64,000 nucleotides of DNA from contig NZ_JAKMCM010000003.1 in the NCBI RefSeq assembly GCF_022662015.1, positions 124,001 through 188,000 on the forward strand, in the 5' to 3' direction. Below are positions 53,421-63,659 of the stretch, piece by piece. Every line of letters starts with the position of its first letter. Positions within the stretch are counted from its first letter, which is position 1. The position numbers and the translations under genes are program-made. This DNA is from Aestuariivivens sediminicola. Its GTDB lineage: Bacteria; Bacteroidota; Bacteroidia; Flavobacteriales; Flavobacteriaceae. The notes beneath the pieces were generated by a model that worked only from the letters and a program-made list of their open reading frames with translations, searched no databases and was not told the DNA's origin.

Positions 53421-56400
53421 ATGCTAAATAAAAGCATCAAATTTTTAATAGAAAACAAACTCGTGGCAGTTTTGTTACTTGTCCTTTTCGTAGGATGGGG
53501 AACGGTTAATGCACCCTTTAATTGGGATACAGGATTTTTACCAAGTAACCCAGTTGCTGTAGATGCCATTCCAGATATAGGTGAAAATCAACAAATTGTT
53601 TTCACCAAATGGGATGGTCGCTCACCACAAGATATTGAAGACCAAATCACCTACCCATTGACAACGTCTTTACTTGGTATTCCAGGAGTAAAAACCATTC
53701 GTAGTTCGTCAATGTTTGGCTTTTCAAGCATCTATATCATTTTTGAAGAAGAAATAGAGTTTTATTGGAGTCGAAGTCGTATTCTCGAAAAACTAAACTC
53801 ATTACCAAGTAACTTGTTACCCGATGGTGTAAATCCAGCTTTAGGTCCTGATGCGACAGGATTAGGACAAATATTTTGGTATACCTTAGAGGGGCGTGAT
53901 GAAAAAGGAAACGTTACAGGCGGTTGGGATTTACAAGAGTTGCGTAGTATTCAAGATTACTATGTAAAATATGCTTTATCCGCTGCTAGTGGAGTGTCAG
54001 AAGTGGCTTCGATTGGTGGTTATGTTCAGGAGTACCAAGTGGACGTTAATCCAGAATTGATGCGCCAATATAACATTGGGTTGCATCATGTTGTAAAGGC
54101 GGTTAAGGAAAGTAATAAGGACATTGGTGCGCAAACCATTGAAATCAATAATGCAGAATATTTAGTACGTGGTTTAGGTTATGTGAAGTCTATTGAAGAC
54201 ATAGAAAATGCAGTAGTCACTTCCGAAGATTTTACATCCATACGAATTAAAGATATAGGCAAAGTATCACTTGGTCCAGCAACACGAAGGGGATTATTAG
54301 ATAAAGAAGGTGCAGAAGTTGTTGGAGCTGTTGTGGTAGCTCGTTATGGTGCAAACCCAATGGAAGTTATTGATAACGTAAAGGAGAAGATTAACGAATT
54401 AAGTGCAGGATTACCTTCAAAAGTTTTATCAGATGGAAGAACTTCACAAGTAACCATAGTACCATTTTATGATAGAACAGAATTAATTCAAGAAACATTA
54501 GGTACGCTTAATGAGGCGTTGACTTTAGAAATACTCATAACCATTTTGGTTATTGTCATTATGGTCTTTAATCTTCGAGCTTCAGTATTAATTTCTGGAT
54601 TATTACCTGTTGCAGTATTGATGGTTTTTATAGCAATGAAGTTCTTCGGTGTAGATGCTAACATAGTGGCACTATCAGGTATTGCTATTGCTATCGGAAC
54701 AATGGTTGATGTAGGTGTCATACTTTCAGAAAATATTATAAGGCATTTAGATGAAGATAATGGAACACAATCAATTAATACGGTAGTCTATAATGCAACA
54801 GCCGAGGTGTCTGGTGCAATTGTAACTGCAGTAATGACCACTATTATTAGTTTCATACCTGTATTTACTATGATTGGTGCAGAAGGAAAATTATTTAGAC
54901 CGTTAGCCTTCACAAAGACCTTTGCATTAACCGCATCTATTATTGTTGCCTTATTCTTAATACCTCCTTTTGCAGCTTTTTTATTCAGAAAGAAAAGCAT
55001 TAAAACCAATTTTAAATATGTTTTAAATGGCGTTTTAATAGTATTAGGTGTTGTTGCCATAGTTTACGGTTATTGGTTAGGACTAATATTAGTTGGGTTT
55101 GGAATTGTTGCAATTATAAAGCAACAAGAGATAGTATCAGAGAAACAAGCTAACCTTATCAATATTATTATTTCGGTATCAGTTATTGTATTCTTGTTAG
55201 CCGAATATTGGAGACCGTTAGGAGTTGACAAAAGTATCTTCTGGAATCTCATTTTTGTAAGTGTTATATGCTTCGGTTTATTAGGTGTTTTCTCATTTTT
55301 TATAAAATACTACGAACGTATTTTGAGATGGTGTTTAGATAATAAACTACTGTTTTTATCAGTACCAACAGCAATAGTTATCGCAGGTTTTTTCATTATG
55401 AAAAATACAGGCAAAGAGTTTATGCCGTCATTAAACGAAGGTTCATTTCTATTAATGCCAACCTCAATGCCACATTCTGGTATAGAGGAAAACAAAAGGG
55501 TGTTGCAGCAATTAGATATGGCAGTAGCAAGTATTCCAGAGATTGAAACAGTAGTTGGTAAAGCAGGTCGCACAGAATCTGCTTTAGACCCAGCACCAAT
55601 GTCAATGTATGAGAATATGATTCAGTATAAACCAGAATATATGTTAAATGAAAATGGAGTTCGCCAACGCTACAAGGTAAATGATGATGGCTTATTTGAA
55701 CTAAAAGATGGTCGTTCCATTTCTAATCCAAATAATTCCAAAAATGTCACCTTTAGTACTGTTAAAAGGTATCAATTAATTGAAGACGATGATGGCGAGT
55801 ACTATCGTAACTGGCGACCAGAAATTGAATCACCAGACGATATTTGGAATGAAATTGTAAGAATCACCAAATTACCAGGCGTAACTTCTGCACCAAAACT
55901 ACAACCTATTGAAACCCGATTGGTGATGCTTCAAACTGGAATGAGAGCACCAATGGGGATTAAAGTAAAAGGCCTAGACTTAAAACAAATTGAAGCGTTT
56001 GGAGTGAAATTAGAAAACATCATTAAGGACGCTGAAGGTGTTAAAAAAGAAGCTGTTTTTGCAGACCGTATTGTTGGTAAACCTTATTTGTTAATTGATA
56101 TTGATAGAGAGAAAATTGCTCGTTATGGTGTAACCATAGAGGACGTTCAAAATGTATTAAAAGTTGCAGTTGGTGGAATGGTATTAACCAAAACCGTTGA
56201 AGGTCGTGAGAGATATGGTGTTCGAGTACGATACCCAAGAGAATTACGAGCCAACCCAACCGATTTAAAACAAATTTATGTGCCAGTAGAGAAAGGCAGT
56301 CCTGTCCCCTTAAGCGAATTGGCAACCATTCGTTACGAACAAGGCCCACAAGTCATTAAAAGTGAAGACACCTTTTTAGTTGGTTATGTCTTGTTTGATA

Positions 56401-57128
56401 AATTAGATGGTTTTGCAGAAGTAAGCGTTGTTGAAAATGCACAAGCCTTAATAAAACAAAAGATAGATTCTGGTGAATTGATAGTGCCAAAAGGCATTAA
56501 CTATGCCTTCACAGGAACCTATGAAAATCAGTTAAGAGCAGAAGAAACATTGTCTGTGGTAGTGCCTTTAGCATTACTTATAATTTTCTTGATTCTATAT
56601 TTTCAATTTCGTTCCGTTGCAACCTCATTGATGGTGTTTACTGGTATTGCAGTAGCATTTGCAGGTGGCTTTATTATGATTTGGCTCTATGGTCAAGATT
56701 GGTTTTTAAACTTCAACTTCTTTGGGGAAAATATGCGAGACTTATTCCAGATGCACCCAATTAATTTAAGTGTAGCGGTTTGGGTTGGGTTTATTGCACT
56801 TTTTGGTATTGCAACAGACGATGGTGTCGTAATGGCAACCTATTTAACTCAAACTTTTGATAGAAACACACCAGAAAATAGAAAGGAAATTAGAGCATCC
56901 ATAGTAGAAGCAGGAGAAAAACGTATTAGACCTTGTTTAATGACGACAGCAACCACAATTTTAGCATTATTGCCAGTATTGACATCAACAGGACGAGGTA
57001 GCGATATAATGATACCTATGGCAATACCAAGTTTTGGAGGAATGCTGATTGCTTTAATAACCTTATTTGTAGTACCAGTATTATATAGCTGGAAAGCCGA
57101 AGTTCAACTTAAAAGAACTGTAAAATGA
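53421..57128 (+). CDS. cusA: CusA-type heavy-metal RND efflux pump (monovalent Cu/Ag type)
   Basis: 1235 residues, longer than E. coli CusA because of extra membrane segments in the first half (about 530-620) and an insert in the periplasmic domain. Helix 4 reads GIAIAIGTMVDVGVILSEN, the form found in Cu(I)/Ag(I) pumps. The conserved N-terminal VDAIPDIGENQQIVFTKWDGRSPQDIEDQITYP is intact. It is not fused to an outer-membrane factor; the TolC-like gene overlaps its stop by four bases (ATGA at 57125), showing translational coupling. Confidence 0.93.
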   Translation: MLNKSIKFLIENKLVAVLLLVLFVGWGTVNAPFNWDTGFLPSNPVAVDAIPDIGENQQIVFTKWDGRSPQDIEDQITYPLTTSLLGIPGVKTIRSSSMFGFSSIYIIFEEEIEFYWSRSRILEKLNSLPSNLLPDGVNPALGPDATGLGQIFWYTLEGRDEKGNVTGGWDLQELRSIQDYYVKYALSAASGVSEVASIGGYVQEYQVDVNPELMRQYNIGLHHVVKAVKESNKDIGAQTIEINNAEYLVRGLGYVKSIEDIENAVVTSEDFTSIRIKDIGKVSLGPATRRGLLDKEGAEVVGAVVVARYGANPMEVIDNVKEKINELSAGLPSKVLSDGRTSQVTIVPFYDRTELIQETLGTLNEALTLEILITILVIVIMVFNLRASVLISGLLPVAVLMVFIAMKFFGVDANIVALSGIAIAIGTMVDVGVILSENIIRHLDEDNGTQSINTVVYNATAEVSGAIVTAVMTTIISFIPVFTMIGAEGKLFRPLAFTKTFALTASIIVALFLIPPFAAFLFRKKSIKTNFKYVLNGVLIVLGVVAIVYGYWLGLILVGFGIVAIIKQQEIVSEKQANLINIIISVSVIVFLLAEYWRPLGVDKSIFWNLIFVSVICFGLLGVFSFFIKYYERILRWCLDNKLLFLSVPTAIVIAGFFIMKNTGKEFMPSLNEGSFLLMPTSMPHSGIEENKRVLQQLDMAVASIPEIETVVGKAGRTESALDPAPMSMYENMIQYKPEYMLNENGVRQRYKVNDDGLFELKDGRSISNPNNSKNVTFSTVKRYQLIEDDDGEYYRNWRPEIESPDDIWNEIVRITKLPGVTSAPKLQPIETRLVMLQTGMRAPMGIKVKGLDLKQIEAFGVKLENIIKDAEGVKKEAVFADRIVGKPYLLIDIDREKIARYGVTIEDVQNVLKVAVGGMVLTKTVEGRERYGVRVRYPRELRANPTDLKQIYVPVEKGSPVPLSELATIRYEQGPQVIKSEDTFLVGYVLFDKLDGFAEVSVVENAQALIKQKIDSGELIVPKGINYAFTGTYENQLRAEETLSVVVPLALLIIFLILYFQFRSVATSLMVFTGIAVAFAGGFIMIWLYGQDWFLNFNFFGENMRDLFQMHPINLSVAVWVGFIALFGIATDDGVVMATYLTQTFDRNTPENRKEIRASIVEAGEKRIRPCLMTTATTILALLPVLTSTGRGSDIMIPMAIPSFGGMLIALITLFVVPVLYSWKAEVQLKRTVK

Positions 57129-58360
57129 AATACATAAAAATCAATATAAAATTTGTCTTGGCTCTTGGCTCTTGTTTATTGAGTCTCATTGTAAATGCAC
57201 AACAATTAGAAGTACTCATAGATGAAGCCTTAACAAACAATCCAGAAATTCAAAAATTTGAGTTACAATACAAAAGAGCTTCCGAAAAAGTAAATGAGGT
57301 TAATACCATTCCTAATACCGAATTTGGTGTTGGTTATTTTGTAAGTGAACCAGAAACACGAACAGGAGCACAACGTTTTAAAGTTTCGGCTAAACAAATG
57401 TTACCTTGGTTTGGTACAATTACTTCGAGGGAAAGTTATGTGAGTTCATTAGCGGATGCTAAATATGAGGACATTGTTATTGCAAAGCGAAAACTAATGG
57501 CTTCGGTATCACAATCCTATTATAATTTATACGCCAACAAAGCAAAGCAAGAGGTATTAACCGAAAACATCAAACTACTTGAAACATACGAAACATTAGC
57601 ACTAACATCTGTTGAGGTTGATAAAGCATCTGCTGTAGATGTGTTGCGATTACAAATGCGTCAAAATGAAATGCAACAACTAAAAGATGTATTGCAACAA
57701 CAATTTTTAGCAGAACAAACGAATCTGAATAACCTTTTGAACAGGGAAAATGATATTGCTGTTACTGTGGTAGAGAGTTTAATAATGCCTTCAGAAGACT
57801 TTGAAATCACTACTGAAAATTTAGCATTGCATCCCGAACTATTGAAGTATAATAAACTATATCAATCCATAGAACAATCAGAATTACTAAACCAAAAGGA
57901 AAGTAGTCCTATGATTGGTTTTGGATTAGATTATATCAATGTTTCCAAAAGACCAAATATGAATTTCTCGGATAACGGTAAAGATATTGTGATGCCTATG
58001 GTTTCGGTATCAATCCCAATTTTTAATAAAAAATATAAATCTCAAACCAAGCAAAATGAGTTAGAACAGCAAGAAATAACAGTTCAAAAACAGGAACGAT
58101 TAAACACTCTGGAAACAGTTTTAAGTAAAGCAATTAATGAACGTATTTCTGCAAGAATAAGTTATGCAACCCAAATTAAAAACCTAAACCAAGCGAAAGA
58201 TGCCGAAGACATTTTAATAAAAAGCTACGAAACAGGAACGATTGATTTTAATGATGTTTTGGATATTCAAGAACTACAATTAAAGTTTCAAATGAATCAA
58301 ATAGAATCTGTTAAGAGCTACTATGTGCAAAGCGCAATTATAAATTATTTAATACAATAG
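57125..58360 (+). CDS. TolC-family outer-membrane efflux protein (CusC role)
   Basis: A 411-residue protein with a signal peptide ending IVNAQ. It has two internal repeats of long helices and barrel strands typical of outer-membrane factors (EALTNNPEIQKFELQYKRA, later PMVSVSIPIFN). It starts inside the CusA stop codon. It would form the outer channel for the CusA/CusB pump. Length is near the family norm. Confidence 0.92.
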   Translation: MKYIKINIKFVLALGSCLLSLIVNAQQLEVLIDEALTNNPEIQKFELQYKRASEKVNEVNTIPNTEFGVGYFVSEPETRTGAQRFKVSAKQMLPWFGTITSRESYVSSLADAKYEDIVIAKRKLMASVSQSYYNLYANKAKQEVLTENIKLLETYETLALTSVEVDKASAVDVLRLQMRQNEMQQLKDVLQQQFLAEQTNLNNLLNRENDIAVTVVESLIMPSEDFEITTENLALHPELLKYNKLYQSIEQSELLNQKESSPMIGFGLDYINVSKRPNMNFSDNGKDIVMPMVSVSIPIFNKKYKSQTKQNELEQQEITVQKQERLNTLETVLSKAINERISARISYATQIKNLNQAKDAEDILIKSYETGTIDFNDVLDIQELQLKFQMNQIESVKSYYVQSAIINYLIQ

Positions 58361-58362
58361 TA

Positions 58363-60864
58363 ATGAAACACACATATCACATACACGGAATGACTTGCAA
58401 CGGTTGTCTCAGTCACGTAGAAAAAACACTTTCAGAAGTCGCAGGTGTTTCAAAAGCAACAGTCAATTTAGAAAAGGCAGAAGCTACAATCGAAATGGAA
58501 TCGCAAATTCCTATAGAAACATTTCAAGAAGCCTTAAAAAATGATGGTGGGAGATACAGTATTCATAAACAAGGTGAACATCATCACCATTTAGAAGATA
58601 AAAAGGAAAAACAACCAAAAGCAAAAGGCACAGGTACATTTTATTGTCCTATGCATTGCGAAGGTGATAAAACTTATGATAAAGCAGGAGATTGTCCTGT
58701 TTGCGGAATGGATTTGGTCGAAGAACAAAATCTATCATCAGCTATCACAGAACAATGGACGTGTCCAATGCACCCAGAAGTTATAAAGGATGAAGCAGGT
58801 TCGTGTCCTATTTGCGGTATGGATTTAGTACCAATGCAACCTGACCTTTCAGTAGAAGAAAAAACCTACAAAAAACTATTAAAGAAGTTTTGGATAGCAT
58901 CTGTTTTCACTTTACCAATTTTTATAATCGCAATGAATGAAATGCTCAATAATAATCCATTGTACGATATAATGGAACAGAAATATTGGAATTGGATTCA
59001 GTTTGCATTATCCATTCCAGTAGTGTTTTATGCTACTTGGATGTTCTTTGAACGAGCATACAAAAGTATTAAATCGTGGAATCTCAATATGTTCACACTA
59101 ATTGGGATTGGTGCTGGTGTGGCTTGGTTATTTAGTGTTTTTGGTATGATATTTCCAGATATATTTCCGTCACAATTCAAAACCGAATCAGGTGCAGTAC
59201 ACGTCTATTTTGAAGCAGCAACGGTTATTTTAACCTTGGTGCTTTTAGGACAGTTGTTAGAAGCTCGTGCCCACAGTAAAACCAATTCGGCAGTAAAAGA
59301 ATTATTAAAGTTAGCACCAAACAAAGCCATAAAAATAGTAGATGGTGAAGAATTTGAAGTCAGTATAGATAAGATAGAATTAAATGATATTCTAAAAGTA
59401 AAACCAGGCGATAAAATTCCTGTAGATGGTGTGATAACAGAAGGTGAAACAACCATTGACGAATCTATGATTACAGGAGAACCTATTCCTGTAAACAAAT
59501 CTCAAGATGATAAAGTAAGTAGCGGAACAATTAATGGGAATCAATCATTCTTGATGAAAGCGGAAAAAGTAGGAAGTGATACGTTACTCTCACAAATTAT
59601 CCATATGGTTAATGATGCGAGTAGAAGTCGTGCACCTATTCAAAATTTAGCAGATAAGGTATCAGGTTATTTTGTGCCAGTTGTAGTTCTTATTTCTATT
59701 ATCACATTTATTGTATGGTCTATTTGGGGACCAGAACCAGTTTATGTGTATGCTTTTGTCAATGCAATTGCAGTTCTAATCATTGCGTGTCCTTGTGCTT
59801 TAGGTTTAGCAACACCAATGTCTGTAATGGTTGGTGTGGGTAAAGGTGCTCAAAATGGTGTATTGATTAAAAATGCCGAAGCTCTTGAAAAAATGGATAA
59901 GGTTAATACACTTATTGTTGATAAAACAGGAACAGTTACAGAAGGGAAAGCAACAGTAGAAACAGTAGGTGCTTTTAGTGATACTCTAAATGAAAAAGAG
60001 TTACTACAATACATCGTTTCATTAAATACTAATAGCGAACACCCATTAGCAGAAGCGACTGTAAAATATGGAAAAGAACACAATACTCAAATATTAAAGT
60101 CCGAAGATTTTAGTGCTGTTACAGGAAAAGGTGTTGAAGCTATAATAAATGATAAAAAAGTAGTATTAGGAAATCCTAAAATGATGGAATATGCCAAAGC
60201 AGATATTACTTCTAAAATGAAAGACGAAGCTAAATCTTACCAAAAACAGGGTAAAACAGTTTCTTATTTATCATTAGATGAAACCGTTGTTGGGTATGTA
60301 GTTATTGGAGATAAAATAAAAGAAACAAGTGCCAAAGCGATTAAAGAACTTCAAGATAAAGGCATTGATGTCATAATGCTTACAGGTGATAATCACGATA
60401 CAGCACAAGCAGTAGCATCAGAATTAAATCTCGCAGATTTTAAAGCCAGTATGCTACCAGAAGACAAACTCAAAGAAGTAGAGAAACTGCAAAAAAATGG
60501 AAAAGTGGTTGCTATGGCAGGTGATGGTATTAATGATGCACCAGCATTGGCAAAAAGTGATGTAGGTATTGCAATGGGCACAGGAACAGATGTAGCAATT
60601 GAAAGTGCAATGATTACGCTAGTAAAAGGTGATTTGCACGGCATTGTAAAAGCCAGAAATTTAAGCGATTCTGTAATGAATAATATAAAGCAGAATCTAT
60701 TTTTCGCACTTATTTACAACACATTAGGAGTACCTATTGCAGCAGGTGTTTTATTTCCTTTCTTTGGTATTTTACTCTCACCAATGATAGCAGCATTAGC
60801 AATGAGTTTTAGCTCTGTTTCGGTAATAGCAAATGCATTACGATTAAGAAATATTAAAATATAA
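58363..60864 (+). CDS. copA: CopA-type copper P1B ATPase with HMA and two HMBD domains
   Basis: 833 residues. N-terminal HMA domain with GMTCNGC (Cys12, Cys15), then a His-rich linker (EHHHHLED). Two heavy-metal-binding domains follow, YCPMHCEGDKTY...DCPVCGMD and WTCPMHPEVI...SCPICGMD (about 93-160). The transport core has ACPCALGLATP (CPC 476-478), Asp520 in DKTGTVTEG, SEHPLAEA and GDGINDAPALAKSDVGIAMG. It exports Cu(I)/Ag(I) from the cytoplasm. It starts 2 bases after the TolC gene and ends 4 bases before the adaptor gene. Confidence 0.95.
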   Translation: MKHTYHIHGMTCNGCLSHVEKTLSEVAGVSKATVNLEKAEATIEMESQIPIETFQEALKNDGGRYSIHKQGEHHHHLEDKKEKQPKAKGTGTFYCPMHCEGDKTYDKAGDCPVCGMDLVEEQNLSSAITEQWTCPMHPEVIKDEAGSCPICGMDLVPMQPDLSVEEKTYKKLLKKFWIASVFTLPIFIIAMNEMLNNNPLYDIMEQKYWNWIQFALSIPVVFYATWMFFERAYKSIKSWNLNMFTLIGIGAGVAWLFSVFGMIFPDIFPSQFKTESGAVHVYFEAATVILTLVLLGQLLEARAHSKTNSAVKELLKLAPNKAIKIVDGEEFEVSIDKIELNDILKVKPGDKIPVDGVITEGETTIDESMITGEPIPVNKSQDDKVSSGTINGNQSFLMKAEKVGSDTLLSQIIHMVNDASRSRAPIQNLADKVSGYFVPVVVLISIITFIVWSIWGPEPVYVYAFVNAIAVLIIACPCALGLATPMSVMVGVGKGAQNGVLIKNAEALEKMDKVNTLIVDKTGTVTEGKATVETVGAFSDTLNEKELLQYIVSLNTNSEHPLAEATVKYGKEHNTQILKSEDFSAVTGKGVEAIINDKKVVLGNPKMMEYAKADITSKMKDEAKSYQKQGKTVSYLSLDETVVGYVVIGDKIKETSAKAIKELQDKGIDVIMLTGDNHDTAQAVASELNLADFKASMLPEDKLKEVEKLQKNGKVVAMAGDGINDAPALAKSDVGIAMGTGTDVAIESAMITLVKGDLHGIVKARNLSDSVMNNIKQNLFFALIYNTLGVPIAAGVLFPFFGILLSPMIAALAMSFSSVSVIANALRLRNIKI

Positions 60865-60868
60865 TAAT

Positions 60869-62641
60869 ATGAAAAAATACATAATTTATACAGGTATATT
60901 AATAGTAGGACTATTATTAGGTTGGTTGTTATTTGGCGGGTCACCAAAATATGATAAAGTCCATAATCACGATGCCATATCAGAAACCAATCAATTGTGG
61001 ACGTGTTCTATGCATCCACAAATTATGCAACCAGAACCAGGTGATTGTCCTATATGTGGTATGAATTTAATTCCTGTTGATGGTGGAAGTGAGGGCTTGT
61101 TAGCAGACCAATTCAAACTCACTGAAAACGCAATGGCTTTAGCCAATATTCAAACTTCAATTGTTGGCAATAGTATTGCGGATGGCAATAGAATAAAGTT
61201 ATCAGGTAGAATTGTTGAAAATGAAGAAGCTAATACAGTGCAGGTTAGCTATTTTTCTGGTAGAATCGAAAGGTTAAATGTAAGTTTCACAGGTGAAAAA
61301 ATTCGTAAAGGTCAAATGTTAGCAACCATATATTCACCAGAATTGTATGCAGCGCAACAAGAACTCATAACAGCTGCATCTTTAAAGGAATCACAACCTG
61401 AACTATTCAATGCAGTGCGTAATAAATTGAAATTATGGAAGCTCTCTGAAAATCAAATCAATCAAATTGAATCATCTGGAAAAGTTAAAGAAAATTTCCC
61501 TGTGTATGCGACTGTTTCTGGTACAGTTACCGAAAAATTAGTAGAACAAGGCGATTACATCAAACAAGGTCAACCTTTATTGAAAATCGCCAATCTCAAT
61601 ACGGTTTGGGGAAATTTTGATGTTTACGAAAATCAAATTGACCGCTTTAAAAAAGGACAGGAAGTTGTGGTAACAACCAATGCCTATCCTAACAAAGAAT
61701 TTAAAGGTAAAGTAGATTTTATAGACCCTGTTTTAAATACCAAAACAAGAACAGTAACCTTGCGTGTAGTACTAAATAATAAGGACGATGTATTTAAACC
61801 TGGGATGTTCATCACTGCGAAAATTGAAGATATTAAAAATGAACATCAAGAAGTTTTGGCAATACCAATATCTGCAGTTCTTTGGACAGGTGAGCGTTCT
61901 GTTGTCTATTTAAAAACCAATCCAGACCAACCCGTCTTTGAAATGCAAGAAGTAGTTTTAGGTAATCGAATTGGCAATGAATACGAAGTTTTAGAGGGAT
62001 TATTTGTTGGAAATGAAATAGTGACTAACGGAACATTTACGGTAGATGCAGCGGCACAATTACAGGGTAAAAAGTCAATGATGAATAAAGTTGGTGGTAA
62101 AGTTACGACTGGTCATGAAGGGCATCTTGGAATGGAAGATATTACCTCGGAACCTCAAGAGAATCATTCCAATATGAATGAACGATTAAATGTTTCGAAA
62201 GACTTTCAAAATCAATTGAAAACCGTTTTTTATGATTACGTCAAATTGAAAGATGCATTAGTTAAAGATGATGTGAATAGTGTAATACAAGAAGCAAAAA
62301 AACAAATAGAAAATTTGTCAAAGGTTGATATGAAACTATTAACAGACAAGGAAGCACACAATCATTGGATGGCTTTGGAAAAAGAGATTAAAGCATCAGC
62401 CAATTCAATTTCAAATGTAACCGATATTAAAGTTCAAAGAAACCATTTTAAACACTTATCCTCGCATTTAATTAAAGTAATGCAGTTATTTGGTATTAAT
62501 GAAAAAGTCTATGTGGAATTTTGTCCAATGGCAGATAATAACAACGGTGCGTATTGGTTGAGTAAAGAAGAAAAAGTAATCAATCCATATTTTGGTGAAG
62601 CTATGCTAACCTGTGGAGAAGTAAAACAAATAATAGAATAA
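60869..62641 (+). CDS. cusB: CusB-type RND adaptor with HMBD and DUF3347 domains
   Basis: 590 residues with an N-terminal membrane anchor (IIYTGILIVGLLLGWLLFGG). An HMBD domain (WTCSMHPQIM...DCPICGMNLIP, about 44-70) precedes the barrel-sandwich and helical-hairpin adaptor core (75-405). A C-terminal DUF3347 domain (about 435-590) carries YVEFCPMADNN and AMLTCGEV, cysteine and methionine sites likely to bind copper. It completes the CusA/TolC pump. Gene order CusA, TolC, CopA, CusB places it last of the export genes. Confidence 0.93.
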   Translation: MKKYIIYTGILIVGLLLGWLLFGGSPKYDKVHNHDAISETNQLWTCSMHPQIMQPEPGDCPICGMNLIPVDGGSEGLLADQFKLTENAMALANIQTSIVGNSIADGNRIKLSGRIVENEEANTVQVSYFSGRIERLNVSFTGEKIRKGQMLATIYSPELYAAQQELITAASLKESQPELFNAVRNKLKLWKLSENQINQIESSGKVKENFPVYATVSGTVTEKLVEQGDYIKQGQPLLKIANLNTVWGNFDVYENQIDRFKKGQEVVVTTNAYPNKEFKGKVDFIDPVLNTKTRTVTLRVVLNNKDDVFKPGMFITAKIEDIKNEHQEVLAIPISAVLWTGERSVVYLKTNPDQPVFEMQEVVLGNRIGNEYEVLEGLFVGNEIVTNGTFTVDAAAQLQGKKSMMNKVGGKVTTGHEGHLGMEDITSEPQENHSNMNERLNVSKDFQNQLKTVFYDYVKLKDALVKDDVNSVIQEAKKQIENLSKVDMKLLTDKEAHNHWMALEKEIKASANSISNVTDIKVQRNHFKHLSSHLIKVMQLFGINEKVYVEFCPMADNNNGAYWLSKEEKVINPYFGEAMLTCGEVKQIIE

Positions 62642-62662
62642 TAACAATTAAATTTTAAAACA

Positions 62663-63088
62663 ATGAAAAATGTAATTTTAAGTGTAGCTGTAATTGTAGC
62701 AATGGGATTAACAAGTTGTAATGGTCAAACTAAGAAGGAAAAGGAAACTACTACAACAGAAGTATCAAAAGATATGGCAATGTCAAATATAACATTTGGT
62801 GTAAGAGGGAATTGCGGTATGTGTAAAAAAACGATTGAAAAAGCAGCTAACGGTGTGCAAGGTGTATCTAGCGCAAATTGGGATGTAGAGAAGAAGAAAA
62901 TTGAAGTGTCTTATGATGACACAAAAACGAATGCAATGTCTATTCATAATGCTATTGCTGCTTCAGGTTACGATACTGAAAAAGTATCTGGAGATGAGGA
63001 AGCATATAAGAATTTACCTGTTTGTTGTCAATATGACCATGAAATGATGATGAACCAATCTGGTGGAGAGAAAAGTGATGACCATTAG
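62663..63088 (+). CDS. Small HMA-domain lipoprotein
   Basis: 141 residues with a lipobox (GLTSC, Cys19). The mature part has a heavy-metal-associated domain with NCGMCKKTIEKA (CxxC) and ASGYDTEKV. A Met/His/Cys-rich tail (VCCQYDHEMMMNQ) follows. It probably binds copper in the periplasm and may feed the CusB adaptor; this is inference from its place at the end of module 2. Confidence 0.88.
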   Translation: MKNVILSVAVIVAMGLTSCNGQTKKEKETTTTEVSKDMAMSNITFGVRGNCGMCKKTIEKAANGVQGVSSANWDVEKKKIEVSYDDTKTNAMSIHNAIAASGYDTEKVSGDEEAYKNLPVCCQYDHEMMMNQSGGEKSDDH

Positions 63089-63126
63089 AAATTAGTAATT
63101 ATTTTTCCTTATTAAATTAATGAGAG

Positions 63127-63154
63127 AAGCTCACATTTTTTGGGAGCTTTTTTA
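63127..63154 (+). terminator. Rho-independent terminator after metal module 2
   Basis: Stem AAGCTC (63127-63132) with GAGCTT (63144-63149), 11-base loop and T run to 63153, 38 bases after the HMA lipoprotein stop. Confidence 0.75.
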
Positions 63155-63159
63155 ATTAT

Positions 63160-63318
63160 TTAAAATTTAGATGCATTTTCAATCAATACTCTAATAGCTG
63201 ATGATGCACTGCCACCATATTTGCTTCTCTTGGCCAGTTTGTTTAATTTCTGCTTTAACTCAGGAGATATGCGCATTATAAAGGTCTCCGTATTTTCACT
63301 TGATGGTATTTTTCCCAT
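63160..63318 (-). CDS. Ribbon-helix-helix DNA-binding protein (52 residues)
   Basis: A 52-residue frame (ATG at 63318, TAA at 63160-63162). The sequence starts MGKIPSSENTETFIMRISPEL, whose strand TFIMRIS and the helix pair LKQKLNKLAKRSKYG, SASSAIRVLIENA form a ribbon-helix-helix (CopG/Arc-like) repressor. Such proteins are often antitoxins or plasmid copy regulators. No toxin gene follows it, since the metal module lies on the other strand. It is convergent with the terminator above. Confidence 0.7.
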   Translation of the reverse strand: MGKIPSSENTETFIMRISPELKQKLNKLAKRSKYGGSASSAIRVLIENASKF

Positions 63319-63659
63319 GATTGTTCTGTTTGTATATAAATATGTCTAATCTCTATAAACCTCTACGAAATCTGCGATTAATTTATCTGTACCATTTGGT
63401 CAAAGGTTAGCACCTTAATTAAAGTCTATACTTTGTTGAAGTTGTCGTTTTTAATTGTTTTTGGACATATTGGTCCGACTGGTCTGTCACTTGTCCAGAA
63501 TATTTTGAATTTTTCAGAACACTTGCCAAGTATCCGCCCTCGTCAAGAAAAACTAACGACCTTGTATATACAATGGGTCCCATCTGTCTTTAAACTGGCG
63601 ACCATTTTTTAAAGAAATAAAGTGATTGTATATACAAATGGTTTTTAAGTTCCAATCAA
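63319..63659. other. Intergenic region with two TTGTATATACAA palindromes
   Basis: A 341-base AT-rich gap with no gene seen. It contains TTGTATATACAA at 63562-63573 and again at 63626-63637, both followed by ATGG (one after an extra A). Confidence 0.5.
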
